Of a DNA stretch of 28,309 nt, positions 13,603 to 22,054 are shown one piece after another. Origin of the DNA: Treponema sp. (GTDB taxonomy: Bacteria > Spirochaetota > Spirochaetia > Treponematales > Breznakiellaceae); the NCBI GenBank assembly GCA_031277045.1, contig JAISLX010000100.1, positions 1 to 28,309 of the forward strand. The letters are read 5' to 3'. The position numbers were made by a program, and so were the translations under genes. Position 1 is the stretch's first letter. Every line of letters starts with the position of its first letter. The notes beneath the pieces were generated by a model. That model searched no databases, was not told where the DNA came from, and was given only the letters and a program-made list of their open reading frames with translations.

Positions 13603-14235
13603 GTGGAACAGATTCCCCCGGTAACCAGGGAGCGGCTCCTCCACCTGATGCGGATACTGGAGGACGCCGGGGACGGATGTTTTACTTCCGCCCGGATTGA
13701 AGGGCTTACCGGCTGGTCCAGCCATACGATCCGCCGGGATATTTCGTATCTGGAGGCTTTTGCGGCCCATGCGGAAGGGGCCCAGATCAGGCTTGGTTCC
13801 GCCAGCGGTTACGCTCCGGCCTGCCTTGTCCCCCTTATCCGCCGGGCCCTGGCCCTGGACAGGAGCCGGAAGTACTGCGTGGTGGGCCTGGGCCGCCTTG
13901 GTTCCGCCTATTTGAACATGCAGGCTTCCCCCGGGAGCTGTTTTGAGTTGACGGCGGGTTTTGATATCAGCGTGAACCGCGTGGAGATACTAAAATCCCC
14001 GGCGCCCCTGTACCCCGCCTACAAAATGGGGGAGGTAATCGTCCGTTTCGGCATCGAGATTGCCCTGCTTTGTGTGCCGGAAAAGGCCGCCCAGGAGACG
14101 GCAGAAAAACTGGCCGCCGCGGGTATCCGGGGGATTATCAACTTTGCCCCCGTGGTTCTTGTTCTGGCGCCCGGGATAGCTGTCCGCAATGTGTATTTGG
14201 ACGATGAACTGAGGGCTCTGGCGGTACGAATGTGA
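13603..14235 (+). CDS. rex: Redox-sensing repressor Rex
   Basis: 210 residues, the normal Rex length, from a GTG start four bases after AAGGAGG (13592-13598). The N-terminal winged helix (about 1-75) carries TGWSSHTIRRDISYL, the Rex recognition-helix region. The C-terminal Rossmann domain has the NAD(H) motif VVGLGRLGSAYLN (about 93-105), the family stretch IRGIINFAPVVL and the domain-swap helix region VYLDDELRALA at the end. Rex senses NADH/NAD+ and represses fermentation and respiration genes. A near-perfect Rex site lies upstream, so autoregulation is likely. serC follows after 28 bases and serA after that, an association that places serine synthesis under probable redox control. Confidence 0.93.
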   Translation: MEQIPPVTRERLLHLMRILEDAGDGCFTSARIEGLTGWSSHTIRRDISYLEAFAAHAEGAQIRLGSASGYAPACLVPLIRRALALDRSRKYCVVGLGRLGSAYLNMQASPGSCFELTAGFDISVNRVEILKSPAPLYPAYKMGEVIVRFGIEIALLCVPEKAAQETAEKLAAAGIRGIINFAPVVLVLAPGIAVRNVYLDDELRALAVRM

Positions 14236-14263
14236 AGCCAGTCCCAAACTCAAGGAGGTTTTG

Positions 14264-15367
14264 ATGCGTGTGTACAATTTTTCCCCCGGACCTTCGGTCC
14301 TGCCCCTGCCGGTGCTGGAACGGGCCGCCGCCGAGATGGTCGACACCAACGGTTCGGGCCAGTCGGTAATGGAGATGAGCCACCGGTCCAGGGACTTTAA
14401 GCCCATCATCGAAAAGACCGGGGCGCTGTTGAGGGAACTGATGAACATTCCCCCCGCTTACCAGGTTCTGTTTTTGCAGGGGGGGGCCTCTCTCCAGTTT
14501 TCGATGGTGCCCCTTAACCTTGCCGCCGGTGAACACGGGGAGCCCAAGCGGAAGGCCGCCTACATCGAAACGGGGATCTGGGCCCAAAAGGCCGCCGCCG
14601 AGGCCGCCAAGTACCTGGATCCGGAGATTCTGGCCAGTTCCAGGGACAAAAATTATACCTACATCCCCGCCGTCCCGCCGCCTGACGCCGCCGGCGCCTA
14701 CTGCCATATCACGCTGAACAACACGATTGTAGGAACAAAGTGGGGGGCCCTTCCGGAAACCGGCGCTGTGCCCCTGGCAGCGGATATTTCAAGCTGTATC
14801 CTTTCGGAACCCCTGGACGTGTCGAAATTCGGCGTTTTGTATGCCGGGGCGCAGAAGAACCTGGGCCCCGCGGGGACTACCGTGGTTATCATTCGGGAGG
14901 ACTTGATCGGGTATGCGCCCTCCTGGACGCCGGCCTTGCTCCGCTACGATATTCACGCGGAGGAAGGTTCCATGTATAACACGCCCCCCTGTTATGGGAT
15001 TTACATCATCGGCCTGGTTCTGGAGTGGTTGAAAAGCCTGGGCGGTGTGGAGGCGATGGCCGCCTTAAACCGGGAAAAGGCGGCGTATTTTTACGACTAC
15101 CTGGAAGATTCCCGCCATTTTTATTCCCCGGTAGAACGGTCCGCCCGCAGTCTTATGAACATTCCCTTTGTTTCCCGCGAGCCGGACCCGGAACGGCGGA
15201 AAGGTATCGAGGCCCGCTTTGTAAAAGAGGCCGCCGCCGCCGCCCTGATAAACCTGGCAGGTCACCGGCTGGTGGGGGGAATGCGCGCCAGTATCTACAA
15301 CGCCATGCCCCTGGAGGGGGTAAAAGCCCTTGTCGCTTTCATGAAAAAATTCGAGGGAACCCTGTAG
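14264..15367 (+). CDS. serC: Phosphoserine aminotransferase
   Basis: This PLP enzyme converts 3-phosphohydroxypyruvate and glutamate into phosphoserine in the second step of serine synthesis. It has 367 residues from the ATG at 14264, preceded by AAGGAGG. An in-frame TTG three bases earlier is less likely. The start YNFSPGPSVLP is the family hallmark, SHRSRDF (about 39-45) and LFLQGGASLQF (about 69-79) are present, and the Schiff-base lysine is Lys198 in YAGAQKNLGPAGTT. The C-terminal part carries GHRLVGGMRASIYNAMP, as expected. No truncation is visible. The gene sits between rex and serA, the latter 39 bases downstream. Confidence 0.96.
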   Translation: MRVYNFSPGPSVLPLPVLERAAAEMVDTNGSGQSVMEMSHRSRDFKPIIEKTGALLRELMNIPPAYQVLFLQGGASLQFSMVPLNLAAGEHGEPKRKAAYIETGIWAQKAAAEAAKYLDPEILASSRDKNYTYIPAVPPPDAAGAYCHITLNNTIVGTKWGALPETGAVPLAADISSCILSEPLDVSKFGVLYAGAQKNLGPAGTTVVIIREDLIGYAPSWTPALLRYDIHAEEGSMYNTPPCYGIYIIGLVLEWLKSLGGVEAMAALNREKAAYFYDYLEDSRHFYSPVERSARSLMNIPFVSREPDPERRKGIEARFVKEAAAAALINLAGHRLVGGMRASIYNAMPLEGVKALVAFMKKFEGTL

Positions 15368-15406
15368 CGGATGGCGCGGCGCGCAAGGCGCATAAGGAGC
15401 GTTTTT

Positions 15407-16591
15407 ATGTTTAGGATTCAGACTTTTAACAAAATATCGCCGTTGGGGCTGGAACTGTTCCCCCGGGATACTTACGAGGTTGCCAGCGAGATTCTCCACC
15501 CGGACGCCATTCTGGTGCGGAGCGCGGATCTCCACAACCTGGAGATTCCCGATTCGGTAAAGGCCATAGCCCGGGCCGGAGCGGGCTACAACAATATCCC
15601 TGTCGGCCAGTGCAGTAACCGGGGGATTGTGGTGTTTAACACCCCCGGCGGGAACGCCAACGCGGTCAAGGAACTGGTTCTGGCCGCGCTGCTCCTCTCT
15701 TCCCGTGATATTCTGGGGGGCGTCCGCTGGAGCGCCGGGCTCGCGGACCGGGTGGACGAAGTGCCGGACCTTGTGGAAAAGGAAAAATCCAGATTCGAGG
15801 GGCCAGAACTCCGGGGCAAGACGCTGGGAGTTGTGGGGCTTGGGGCTATCGGCGCCATGGTGGCCAACGACGCGGCCGCTCTGGGCATGGAGGTGATCGG
15901 TTATGATCCCTACATCTCCGTTGACGCGGCCTGGAGCCTTTCCCGCCAGGTGGTCCGGGCGGATACCCTGGAAGGGCTTTTGGGAAAGTCCGATTATCTG
16001 ACAATCCACGTTCCCCTGACCGATATGACCAGGGGGTTCCTCAACACGGAAAAACTGCGATTCATAAAAAAAGGCGCCAGGATTGTCAATCTGGCCCGCG
16101 GGGGGCTGGTAAACGAGGCCGACATTATCGCCGCCCTGGAGTCGGGCCATATCGCCCGCTACGTTACGGATTTCCCCTCGGCGGAACTGCTGGCCTGTCC
16201 CGGAGCCATCTGCATTCCCCACCTGGGGGCCAGTACCCCGGAAGCGGAAGATAATTGCGCGATTATGGCGGTACGGCAGCTTATGGACTTTCTTGAATCC
16301 GGGGGGATACGAAATTCGGTAAATTTTCCCCGCTGCCGTCTGGACCAGCGGGCGCCTTACCGGCTCCTCGTGGTGAACCGGAATATCCCCAACATGGTGG
16401 GACAGATTACCACCATACTGGCGGGACAGAACATCAACATTACGGACCTGATAAACCACCATCAGAATGATTACGCATATAATATTATTGATACGGAACA
16501 GCGGATACCCGGCGCCCTTTTGGATCAACTGCAAAATGTGGAAGGAGTTATCCGGGTCCGGATTATAAGCCGCGGCGGTTTTAGCGCTTAA
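15407..16591 (+). CDS. serA: D-3-phosphoglycerate dehydrogenase with ACT domain
   Basis: SerA oxidises 3-phosphoglycerate with NAD+, the first and NADH-producing step of serine synthesis. It has 394 residues from the ATG at 15407, with AAGGAG seven bases upstream. A longer frame from 15371 lacks a ribosome site. The NAD-binding motif is VVGLGAIGAMVA (142-153). The catalytic residues are Arg231 (NLARGGLVNE), Glu260 (DFPSAELL) and His272 (IPHLGASTPEAEDN). The ACT domain (about 318-394) contains NRNIPNMVGQITTILAGQNI, which suggests feedback control by serine, though it binds other ligands in some members. It closes the rex-serC-serA unit. Rex control of an NADH-making enzyme fits its sensory role but is inferred. 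Confidence 0.95.
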   Translation: MFRIQTFNKISPLGLELFPRDTYEVASEILHPDAILVRSADLHNLEIPDSVKAIARAGAGYNNIPVGQCSNRGIVVFNTPGGNANAVKELVLAALLLSSRDILGGVRWSAGLADRVDEVPDLVEKEKSRFEGPELRGKTLGVVGLGAIGAMVANDAAALGMEVIGYDPYISVDAAWSLSRQVVRADTLEGLLGKSDYLTIHVPLTDMTRGFLNTEKLRFIKKGARIVNLARGGLVNEADIIAALESGHIARYVTDFPSAELLACPGAICIPHLGASTPEAEDNCAIMAVRQLMDFLESGGIRNSVNFPRCRLDQRAPYRLLVVNRNIPNMVGQITTILAGQNINITDLINHHQNDYAYNIIDTEQRIPGALLDQLQNVEGVIRVRIISRGGFSA

Positions 16592-16619
16592 GAGCGGCCT
16601 GTCCGGTTCTGACGGCGTT

Positions 16620-16648
16620 TTAACATTGTTTCCCGCGCCGCCGATAAA
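16620..16648 (+). promoter_or_regulatory. Candidate promoter, leaderless start
   Basis: TTAACA (16620-16625) lies 17 bp before GATAAA (16643-16648), which ends five bases before the ATG at 16654. No ribosome binding site is visible. The spacing repeats the hprK and hicA pattern. The -10 match is moderate. Confidence 0.45.
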
Positions 16649-16653
16649 CGATC

Positions 16654-17493
16654 ATGCGCTGGTTTAGCCTGTATCCGGTTTTTTTTGTTGTCCTGTGCCT
16701 TGGCGTTTCCTGCGCCAAACCTCCGGCCCGGCTTCCGCCCGAACCGCTTGGGTTGGTTGAGCCGCCCCGCTATGCCCTGGAGTTTGAGGGGGTAGAGGCG
16801 GAAAGTCCCCGCCGGGTTTGTCTGCGCTACAGGCTGCGGGGGGAAAATCCCGCAGCCCGCGAAGCGGGAGTGGAAATTCGGGACTGGGAGGTTCTGCTCA
16901 ACGGCGTGGAGGGGGCCTTTTCCCGCGGGGAAGGGGGCGGTCTTTACGCCGGGGCGGGGGAGGAAGGCGCCGTTCCGCTCCGTCTGGACCTTGATCTGCC
17001 GGAGGACAGGGAGGATTTTGACGAATACCGGGTTACGCTGGCGCTGAACCTGGCAGGGTCCGGCCTTCCCCTTCGGGCGGAGGCGGTCTTTCCCAAGATT
17101 CAGGAACCGCGTTTTGTCATTGATTCTCTCGCCATCCTCAAAGACGAATTGATAAATACCCGTTTCAGGGTTGATCTGCGGATCGAGAACCCCAATATTT
17201 TCCCCGTAGTTTTGTCGTCTTTTGGGTACAAACTCTACGGCGGGGACCGTTTTTGGGCCGGCGGGGAGGTGCGGAACCTGCTGGAAGTACCCGCCAGGGG
17301 TTTCACGGAAACCAGACTCCATTTGGTGATGAACTTTATCAACATGCGGCGGGACTTTCTGGACGAGGTTATTACGCTTGGAAATGTGTCCTACCGCTTT
17401 ACCGGCGAAGTCCTGGTGGATACCCCCCTTCCCCTGCTCCCCAGTTTCAGAATGGGCTTTGACCGCAGGGGAATCTCCGCAGTGTTAAAGTAG
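16654..17493 (+). CDS. LEA/WHy-type lipoprotein
   Basis: 279 residues with a lipoprotein signal: MRWFSLYPVF, a hydrophobic core, then LGVSC with the lipidated Cys at 20, a relaxed spirochaetal lipobox. The mature protein has two beta-rich halves. Residues 40-140 read as a degenerate repeat (ALEFEGVEAESPRRVCLRYR then VEIRDWEVLLNGV). Residues 150-279 match the water-stress/LEA-2 pattern FRVDLRIENPNIFPVVLSSFGYKLYGGDRFWAGG, with a hydrophobic strand pair and a VPARG turn. Such proteins are periplasmic or membrane-anchored with poorly known roles. The stop overlaps the convergent epmA gene by nine bases. The assignment rests on pattern, not a search. Confidence 0.72.
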   Translation: MRWFSLYPVFFVVLCLGVSCAKPPARLPPEPLGLVEPPRYALEFEGVEAESPRRVCLRYRLRGENPAAREAGVEIRDWEVLLNGVEGAFSRGEGGGLYAGAGEEGAVPLRLDLDLPEDREDFDEYRVTLALNLAGSGLPLRAEAVFPKIQEPRFVIDSLAILKDELINTRFRVDLRIENPNIFPVVLSSFGYKLYGGDRFWAGGEVRNLLEVPARGFTETRLHLVMNFINMRRDFLDEVITLGNVSYRFTGEVLVDTPLPLLPSFRMGFDRRGISAVLK

Positions 17494-18564
17494 CGGACTT
17501 TGCTCCATTGGAAAGGGCAGCACATGGTCGATTGACGGGGCCCCCGTCAGCGTCATAAGGAGCCGGTCCAGCCCCAGCGCTGTCCCGGAACAGGGCGGGA
17601 AACCCGGAGATTCCGGCTCGTTCCCCCCGGCCCCTGAGGGCAGGAACATTTTCCAGTAATCGTGATCCACCCGGTGTTTTACCAGGGCGGAACGTTCTTT
17701 GGCCGCCGCCTCCCCCGCGAAAAATTCCCGGACCGCATGAGGACCGGTTTCTTCCGTGTAACAGTTGGCCAGTTCTATTCCCCGCGCGTAAAGTTCCCAG
17801 CGTTCCACCGTAACGCCGGCCCGTTTGGCCAGACAGGGCACAAAGGCGGGGTAATCGGTCAGGAGTATGGGCCGGTCCCTGGGGAGGGCGGGCTCTATCC
17901 TGTCCACGAAGATAAGGTCGTAGAGGGTCCCCCTGTCCAGTCCGGGGGCCGGGTCCATGCCCAGCCGCCGGGCCTCCGCTTCCAGGCCGCCGGGGCGGGC
18001 CGCGGCCTGGTACAGGTCGAATCCCGCCCAGCGGGCAAAGGCGTCCGCCACGGAAATTCTGGTAAAGGGCGGACGGAGGCTGTCCGGTCCGCCCTGTTCC
18101 GCCAACGGAAGGAGCCGCGTAAACAGTTCCTCCGTCAGGCCGGCGGAATCCCGGTAATCGCCGCCTAAACTGTAGTATTCCAGCATCGTGAATTCCGGGC
18201 TGTGATGACGGCCGGAAGATTCGCCGTTACGGAAACAGTGGCAGATCTGATAGATCCCCGCTATGCCATACCGCGGCGCGCCGTGCGCCGCGGCGCGCGT
18301 TCCTCGGAGTTCCCCGTCCCGCCAAAGCCCGGCGATAAGTTTCTTCATCCATATCTCCGGGGAGGGAATAAGCCAGTACGATTGTTTATTCCGCCTGCTC
18401 CCGGCGGGGGGAAGCCGGGAAGTTTCAAAAACCTCCAGACAGGATTCAGGGATTAGGTCCGGGGCCAGGAGGGGGGTATCGACTTCCAGGTAAGCCCGCT
18501 CGTCGAAGAAGTTCCGGATTTCCCGGAACAGGGCGGAACGGAGGCGCGGCAGGGCTAAATTCAC
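17485..18564 (-). CDS. epmA: Elongation factor P (R)-beta-lysine ligase, LysRS-like
   Basis: A 359-residue stand-alone class II aminoacyl-tRNA synthetase-like core without the anticodon-binding domain, as in EpmA/GenX. Family motifs are ERAYLEVDTPLL (about 22-33), LIPSPEIWMKKLIAG (65-79), motif 2 CFRNGESSGRHHSPEFTMLEY (from about 110), the ELANCYTEE segment and motif 3 GTALGLDRLLM near 328. EpmA attaches beta-lysine to EF-P to help translation through proline runs. About 20 residues at 81-101 interrupt the usual junction before the IYQICHCFR strand, and the DNA there is a GCGCGGCGCGC-type repeat (18271-18299). The partner enzyme EpmB and EF-P are not in the window. The start is GTG, about 55 bases after murD. 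Confidence 0.85.
   Translation of the reverse strand: MNLALPRLRSALFREIRNFFDERAYLEVDTPLLAPDLIPESCLEVFETSRLPPAGSRRNKQSYWLIPSPEIWMKKLIAGLWRDGELRGTRAAAHGAPRYGIAGIYQICHCFRNGESSGRHHSPEFTMLEYYSLGGDYRDSAGLTEELFTRLLPLAEQGGPDSLRPPFTRISVADAFARWAGFDLYQAAARPGGLEAEARRLGMDPAPGLDRGTLYDLIFVDRIEPALPRDRPILLTDYPAFVPCLAKRAGVTVERWELYARGIELANCYTEETGPHAVREFFAGEAAAKERSALVKHRVDHDYWKMFLPSGAGGNEPESPGFPPCSGTALGLDRLLMTLTGAPSIDHVLPFPMEQSPLL
18271..18299. repeat. GC-rich repeat inside epmA
   Basis: CCGCGGCGCG occurs at 18271-18280 and again at 18288-18297, with palindromic GGCGCGCC and GCGCGC steps between and after. It encodes part of an insertion relative to usual EpmA proteins. Similar GCGCGGCGCGC strings occur in the serC-serA gap (about 15375-15385) and near 23828. 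Confidence 0.6.
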
Positions 18565-18618
18565 GTTTCCCCCCGGTTTAACAGGCCGCCGGAACTTTGA
18601 CGCGAACGCGGCAGGCTT

Positions 18619-20070
18619 TTAGGCAAGGCGCCGTACCGTCTCTTTCCACTGGGCGCCCCGGTCAAATTCGTTGTGAAACATGCCGAAACTGGCGCAGCCG
18701 GGGGAAAGGAGCGCGGTGTCGCCGGGCCGGGCCCGTTCCAAAATGGCGCGGACCGCGGCTTCCATCGAATCGAAGGGCCCGTTAAAAGGAATACCCCGCC
18801 CGGTGAGTGAAAGGGTGAGTTTTTCAGTGGCCGTGCCGGCGAAGAGGAACAGTTCCCCCGCTTGTTCCACCGCCCTGATCAGCGTTTCGGGGTCCAGTTT
18901 TTTATCGCTGCCGCCGGCAAGCAGCAGCAGTTTTCCCTTGCCCGCAAAAACGGCCACCGCGGCGGCGGCGGCCTCGGGGATTGTGGCGGCGCTGTCGTTA
19001 TAGAACCGTACCCCCCGCCATTCGTGGAAGAATTCCAGACGGTGTTCGATGCCGGGGAAGGATCCAAGACTCTCCCGCACCAGTTCCGCCGGCAAACCCA
19101 TGTCCAGCAGAGCCAAAGCGGCGGCCAGAAGGTTCTGTTTCTGGTGGCGGCCCGGAACCAGCAGTTCCGCCGGGACAACCTCGATAATGTCCCCGGCACC
19201 GTGCCCCCCGCAGAGGCGGATCAGGCCGGGCCCTTCTTTCCCCTCAATCCAGCCGCCGCTTATGCCCGGCCCCGGTTCCTCGTCCCCGTAACTCAGGGGC
19301 CGCCCCCGGCTTTCGGCGAGAAAACTCCGGCCCCAGGAGTCCTGTCCGGCGATGGTGGCGTCTTTCCGGTCCTGGCCCTGGTAAATGACCCGTTTATCGG
19401 CGACATAGGAACTCATATCGGGGTACCAGTTCAGGTGGTCCGGCATGATGGCCGTGATTACCGCGCAGCGCGGTTTAAGCAGGGGCCTTCCGTCACCGTT
19501 AAGGCGGTCCCGGAGGTCCCCCAACTGCCAACTGGACAGTTCCAGGACCACATCATCACCGGCCCCCAGTTGATCCAGAAAGCTCAAAGGGGACACGGTG
19601 ATGTTCCCCCCCAGCCAGGCTTTACCAGGTATCCCGGTCTGCGGGGCGGAATTCCGGGCCCGGCTAAGAACCCTGTGCAGGGCGGCGGCGGTACTGGATT
19701 TGCCCTTGGAACCGGTAACGGCGGTAAGCCGGGCCGGGGATTCGGCGAGAAAAAGGGAAATATCGGTTTCCACGCGGCGGGCGGCCCGCAGAAAGGGGGA
19801 ATTGGATTTAACTCCGGGGTTTTTGATTACCAGTTCGGCCTGTTCAAAGTCAGCCATTTCGTGTTTTCCCAGCACGTAGCGGATCCGCGGCGCCCGGTCC
19901 CCTGCCGAGGCTTCCAGCTTTTCGATAGAAGGGGCCAGAGTCTTTTCGTCCTGTATGTCCGTAACGGTCAATTCCGCCCCGTGGCGGGCCAGGTACGCGG
20001 CGCTTTCACAGCCGCCTCCGTTAAGGCCCAGACCCATGACAAGAACCCGTCTGCCCGAAAAATCCATCAT
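18619..20070 (-). CDS. murD: UDP-N-acetylmuramoyl-L-alanine:D-glutamate ligase
   Basis: This cytoplasmic Mur ligase adds D-glutamate to UDP-MurNAc-L-Ala in peptidoglycan synthesis. It has 483 residues, slightly long. The N-terminal UDP-binding domain begins RRVLVMGLGLNGGG (7-20). The ATP P-loop is GSKGKSS (120-126). The central domain has ELSSWQLGDL and the DHLNWY loop, with a linker EHRLEFF then the C-terminal motif YNDSAAT and the MurD-specific end LSPGCASFGMFHNEFDRG. All key elements are intact. GGAGA lies upstream of tandem ATG codons, and the second ATG is an alternative start. epmA follows on the same strand, and the gene is divergent from the DUF2804 gene. Confidence 0.96.
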   Translation of the reverse strand: MMDFSGRRVLVMGLGLNGGGCESAAYLARHGAELTVTDIQDEKTLAPSIEKLEASAGDRAPRIRYVLGKHEMADFEQAELVIKNPGVKSNSPFLRAARRVETDISLFLAESPARLTAVTGSKGKSSTAAALHRVLSRARNSAPQTGIPGKAWLGGNITVSPLSFLDQLGAGDDVVLELSSWQLGDLRDRLNGDGRPLLKPRCAVITAIMPDHLNWYPDMSSYVADKRVIYQGQDRKDATIAGQDSWGRSFLAESRGRPLSYGDEEPGPGISGGWIEGKEGPGLIRLCGGHGAGDIIEVVPAELLVPGRHQKQNLLAAALALLDMGLPAELVRESLGSFPGIEHRLEFFHEWRGVRFYNDSAATIPEAAAAAVAVFAGKGKLLLLAGGSDKKLDPETLIRAVEQAGELFLFAGTATEKLTLSLTGRGIPFNGPFDSMEAAVRAILERARPGDTALLSPGCASFGMFHNEFDRGAQWKETVRRLA

Positions 20071-20110
20071 GCCTGTGGTTTCTCCTCTCCCGCGCCGCGC
20101 GGGGAAACTC

Positions 20111-20141
20111 TTCCCGAACCGCCCGCGATCCGTAGTATACT
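20111..20141 (+). promoter_or_regulatory. Candidate promoter, leaderless start
   Basis: TATACT (20136-20141) ends five bases before the ATG at 20147. A weak -35 (TTCCCG, 20111-20116) is 19 bp upstream. No Shine-Dalgarno sequence is present in the 20 bases before the start. Confidence 0.45.
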
Positions 20142-20146
20142 AACCT

Positions 20147-21175
20147 ATGCCGCAGCACGAGGTAAGCGTCCCGGTTCCCATCGTGAATGATACCGGCCAT
20201 CCTGAAAACTTTGGCTGGTCCCGGTTCCCCTGTTTTATTTACGATCCGGGGCTGCTCTGGGCTCCCCGCAGGCGAATCTCCGAATCCGACCGTTATATCG
20301 CGTTTACCCCTACCCATCTGCTGGTGATGGAGATTCGGGATGACGGATACCAGGGGTACCTGGGCATGTCGGTGGTTTCGCTTAAAGACAAAAAGCGTTC
20401 CACCTATATCCACCTTCGGCCGTTCCCGCTGGGCAGCTTTTCCATGCCCGCTGCAAGCGCCAAAGGTTCCGTCAAACTGGTTCAGGGGAAAACCCGGCTC
20501 GATTTTGCCGCTATGGAGGGGGGCGCGCGGATAGTCAGGGCGGATTTTCCCCGTTTCGGGCGTCATCGCAGCCTGCGGGGGGAACTAGTGTTCTTTGAGC
20601 CGGCATCGCCGGAATCCCTGGTAACCAACATACCCTGGCGCCGGGAGAAGAACTCGTTTCGCTATTCCCGTCGTTCCCCCTGGTACACCGTGGAAGGGGT
20701 TGTACAGTTCGGCAGTTCGGAACTGGTTTTTACCCGGGGCAACGCCTGGGGTATTTTTGACTGGAACCGGGGGGTGCGCCCCCGGTCGGATTTGCGCTTT
20801 TGGGCGGCGGGCTGCGGAACCGCGGGATCGCGGCAGATTAGTTTCAGCGTGGGTTACGGTTCGGAAGATTCCTCCCAGGGAACGGAAAACGCTTTTTTTG
20901 TGAACGGAAAGCTGCACAAGCTGGATCAGGTAACGTTTCACATCAACCCCGCCGACTGGCTGCTTCCCTGGCGCTTTACCAGCAACAATGGGCGTCTGGA
21001 GATGACGTTTGTCCCGAATCAGGAACGGGCGGAGTGGACGGGGATGGTGTTTTTTTCAATGACCCGCCGCCAGGTCTGCGGCCATTTTTCCGGCCGGGTC
21101 ATTCTGGATGACGGTTCGGAAGTAGAATTCCAGCAGATGATCGGTTTCGCGGAACGTTTCAAATCAAGTTTTTAA
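20147..21175 (+). CDS. DUF2804 family protein
   Basis: 342 residues with no signal peptide or membrane helix. It matches the DUF2804 pattern as I know it: an N-terminal GWSRFPCFIYD segment, two beta-sandwich-like halves, a central WYTVEGVVQFG then the hallmark GIFDWNRGVRPR, and NAFFVNGKLHKLDQVTFHI near 250-268, followed by GRLEMTFVPNQE. The fold is probably lipocalin-like or related to hydroxyneurosporene-dehydrogenase-type beta-barrels, but no biochemical function is established that I know of. It is transcribed alone, divergent from murD and converging on the ABC transporter genes. Its predicted -10 box is only five bases before the ATG. Confidence 0.85.
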   Translation: MPQHEVSVPVPIVNDTGHPENFGWSRFPCFIYDPGLLWAPRRRISESDRYIAFTPTHLLVMEIRDDGYQGYLGMSVVSLKDKKRSTYIHLRPFPLGSFSMPAASAKGSVKLVQGKTRLDFAAMEGGARIVRADFPRFGRHRSLRGELVFFEPASPESLVTNIPWRREKNSFRYSRRSPWYTVEGVVQFGSSELVFTRGNAWGIFDWNRGVRPRSDLRFWAAGCGTAGSRQISFSVGYGSEDSSQGTENAFFVNGKLHKLDQVTFHINPADWLLPWRFTSNNGRLEMTFVPNQERAEWTGMVFFSMTRRQVCGHFSGRVILDDGSEVEFQQMIGFAERFKSSF

Positions 21176-21224
21176 CGGTTTGGCGGTTTGCCTGAACGTG
21201 AAAAATTTTCCCGAAAGCGCGTGA

Positions 21225-22040
21225 TCAGCGGTTCAGGCGGGCCAGAAAGCCGCGGGTCCGTTCCTTTTGGGGCCGGTCGATAAGCTCCGCCGCCGGGCCT
21301 TCCTCGATAAAAGAGCCGCCGTCCATAAAAAGCACCCGGTCCGCCACTTCCCGCGCAAAGGGAATCTCGTGGGTTACGATGACCATTGTCATGTTTTCCG
21401 CCGCCAGGGAACGGATTACCCGCAGTATCTCTCCGGTAAGCTCCGGGTCCAGGGCGCTGGTTGGTTCGTCAAAGAACAGCAGTTCCGGGTCCAGGGCCAG
21501 GGCCCGCGCTATGGAAACCCGCTGCTGCTGCCCCCCGGAAAGCTCAAAAGGGTAGGACGCCGCCTTTTCGGAAAGCCCCATCTTGTCCAGAAGCGCCCGG
21601 GCCCGCCGCTCCGCCTCGTCCTTTTTCCGGCCCAGCACACGGATTTGGGCTTCAGTAATGTTTCGCAGCGCGGAAAAGTGGGGAAACAGGTTGAAGTTTT
21701 GGAATACCAGCCCCACCTTGAGGCATATTTCCCGCAGTTCCCCGGTCTGGGCGTAGACCCCGTCCCGTACCATATCTCTGCCGCATAACGTGATACTGCC
21801 GCCGTCCAGGATTTCCAGGTGGGTAATACAGCGGAGCAGCGTGGACTTTCCCGATCCCGAAGGTCCCAGGATCGCCACCACCTCCCCCCGGTTCACGGTA
21901 AACGAGATATCCTTAAGCACTTCCAGGGGACCAAAGGATTTGGAAACGCTGCGGACCCTGATTATTTCCATGCTGCCGCCATCAATTCCATCGCCGTTCC
22001 CGCCCTTGGTTCCGCTCCTGTTTGCGCCGCCCGCTTCCAC
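21225..22040 (-). CDS. Polar amino-acid ABC transporter ATP-binding protein
   Basis: 271 residues, GlnQ/HisP-like. Walker A is GPSGSGKST (59-67), the Q-loop is in VFQNFNLFPHF, the signature is LSGGQQQR (167-174), Walker B and D-loop are FFDEPTSALD (189-198) and the switch histidine is His224. It powers the permease encoded just upstream. GGAGG six bases before a GTG at 22040 supports that start, which gives a 23-residue Gly-rich leader before MEIIRVRSVSKSFG. A start at the ATG at 21971 would give the usual family length but has no good ribosome site. It is the last gene of the unit binding protein-permease-ATPase. Confidence 0.93.
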   Translation of the reverse strand: MEAGGANRSGTKGGNGDGIDGGSMEIIRVRSVSKSFGPLEVLKDISFTVNRGEVVAILGPSGSGKSTLLRCITHLEILDGGSITLCGRDMVRDGVYAQTGELREICLKVGLVFQNFNLFPHFSALRNITEAQIRVLGRKKDEAERRARALLDKMGLSEKAASYPFELSGGQQQRVSIARALALDPELLFFDEPTSALDPELTGEILRVIRSLAAENMTMVIVTHEIPFAREVADRVLFMDGGSFIEEGPAAELIDRPQKERTRGFLARLNR

Positions 22041-22054
22041 CTGGTTCCTCCGTC

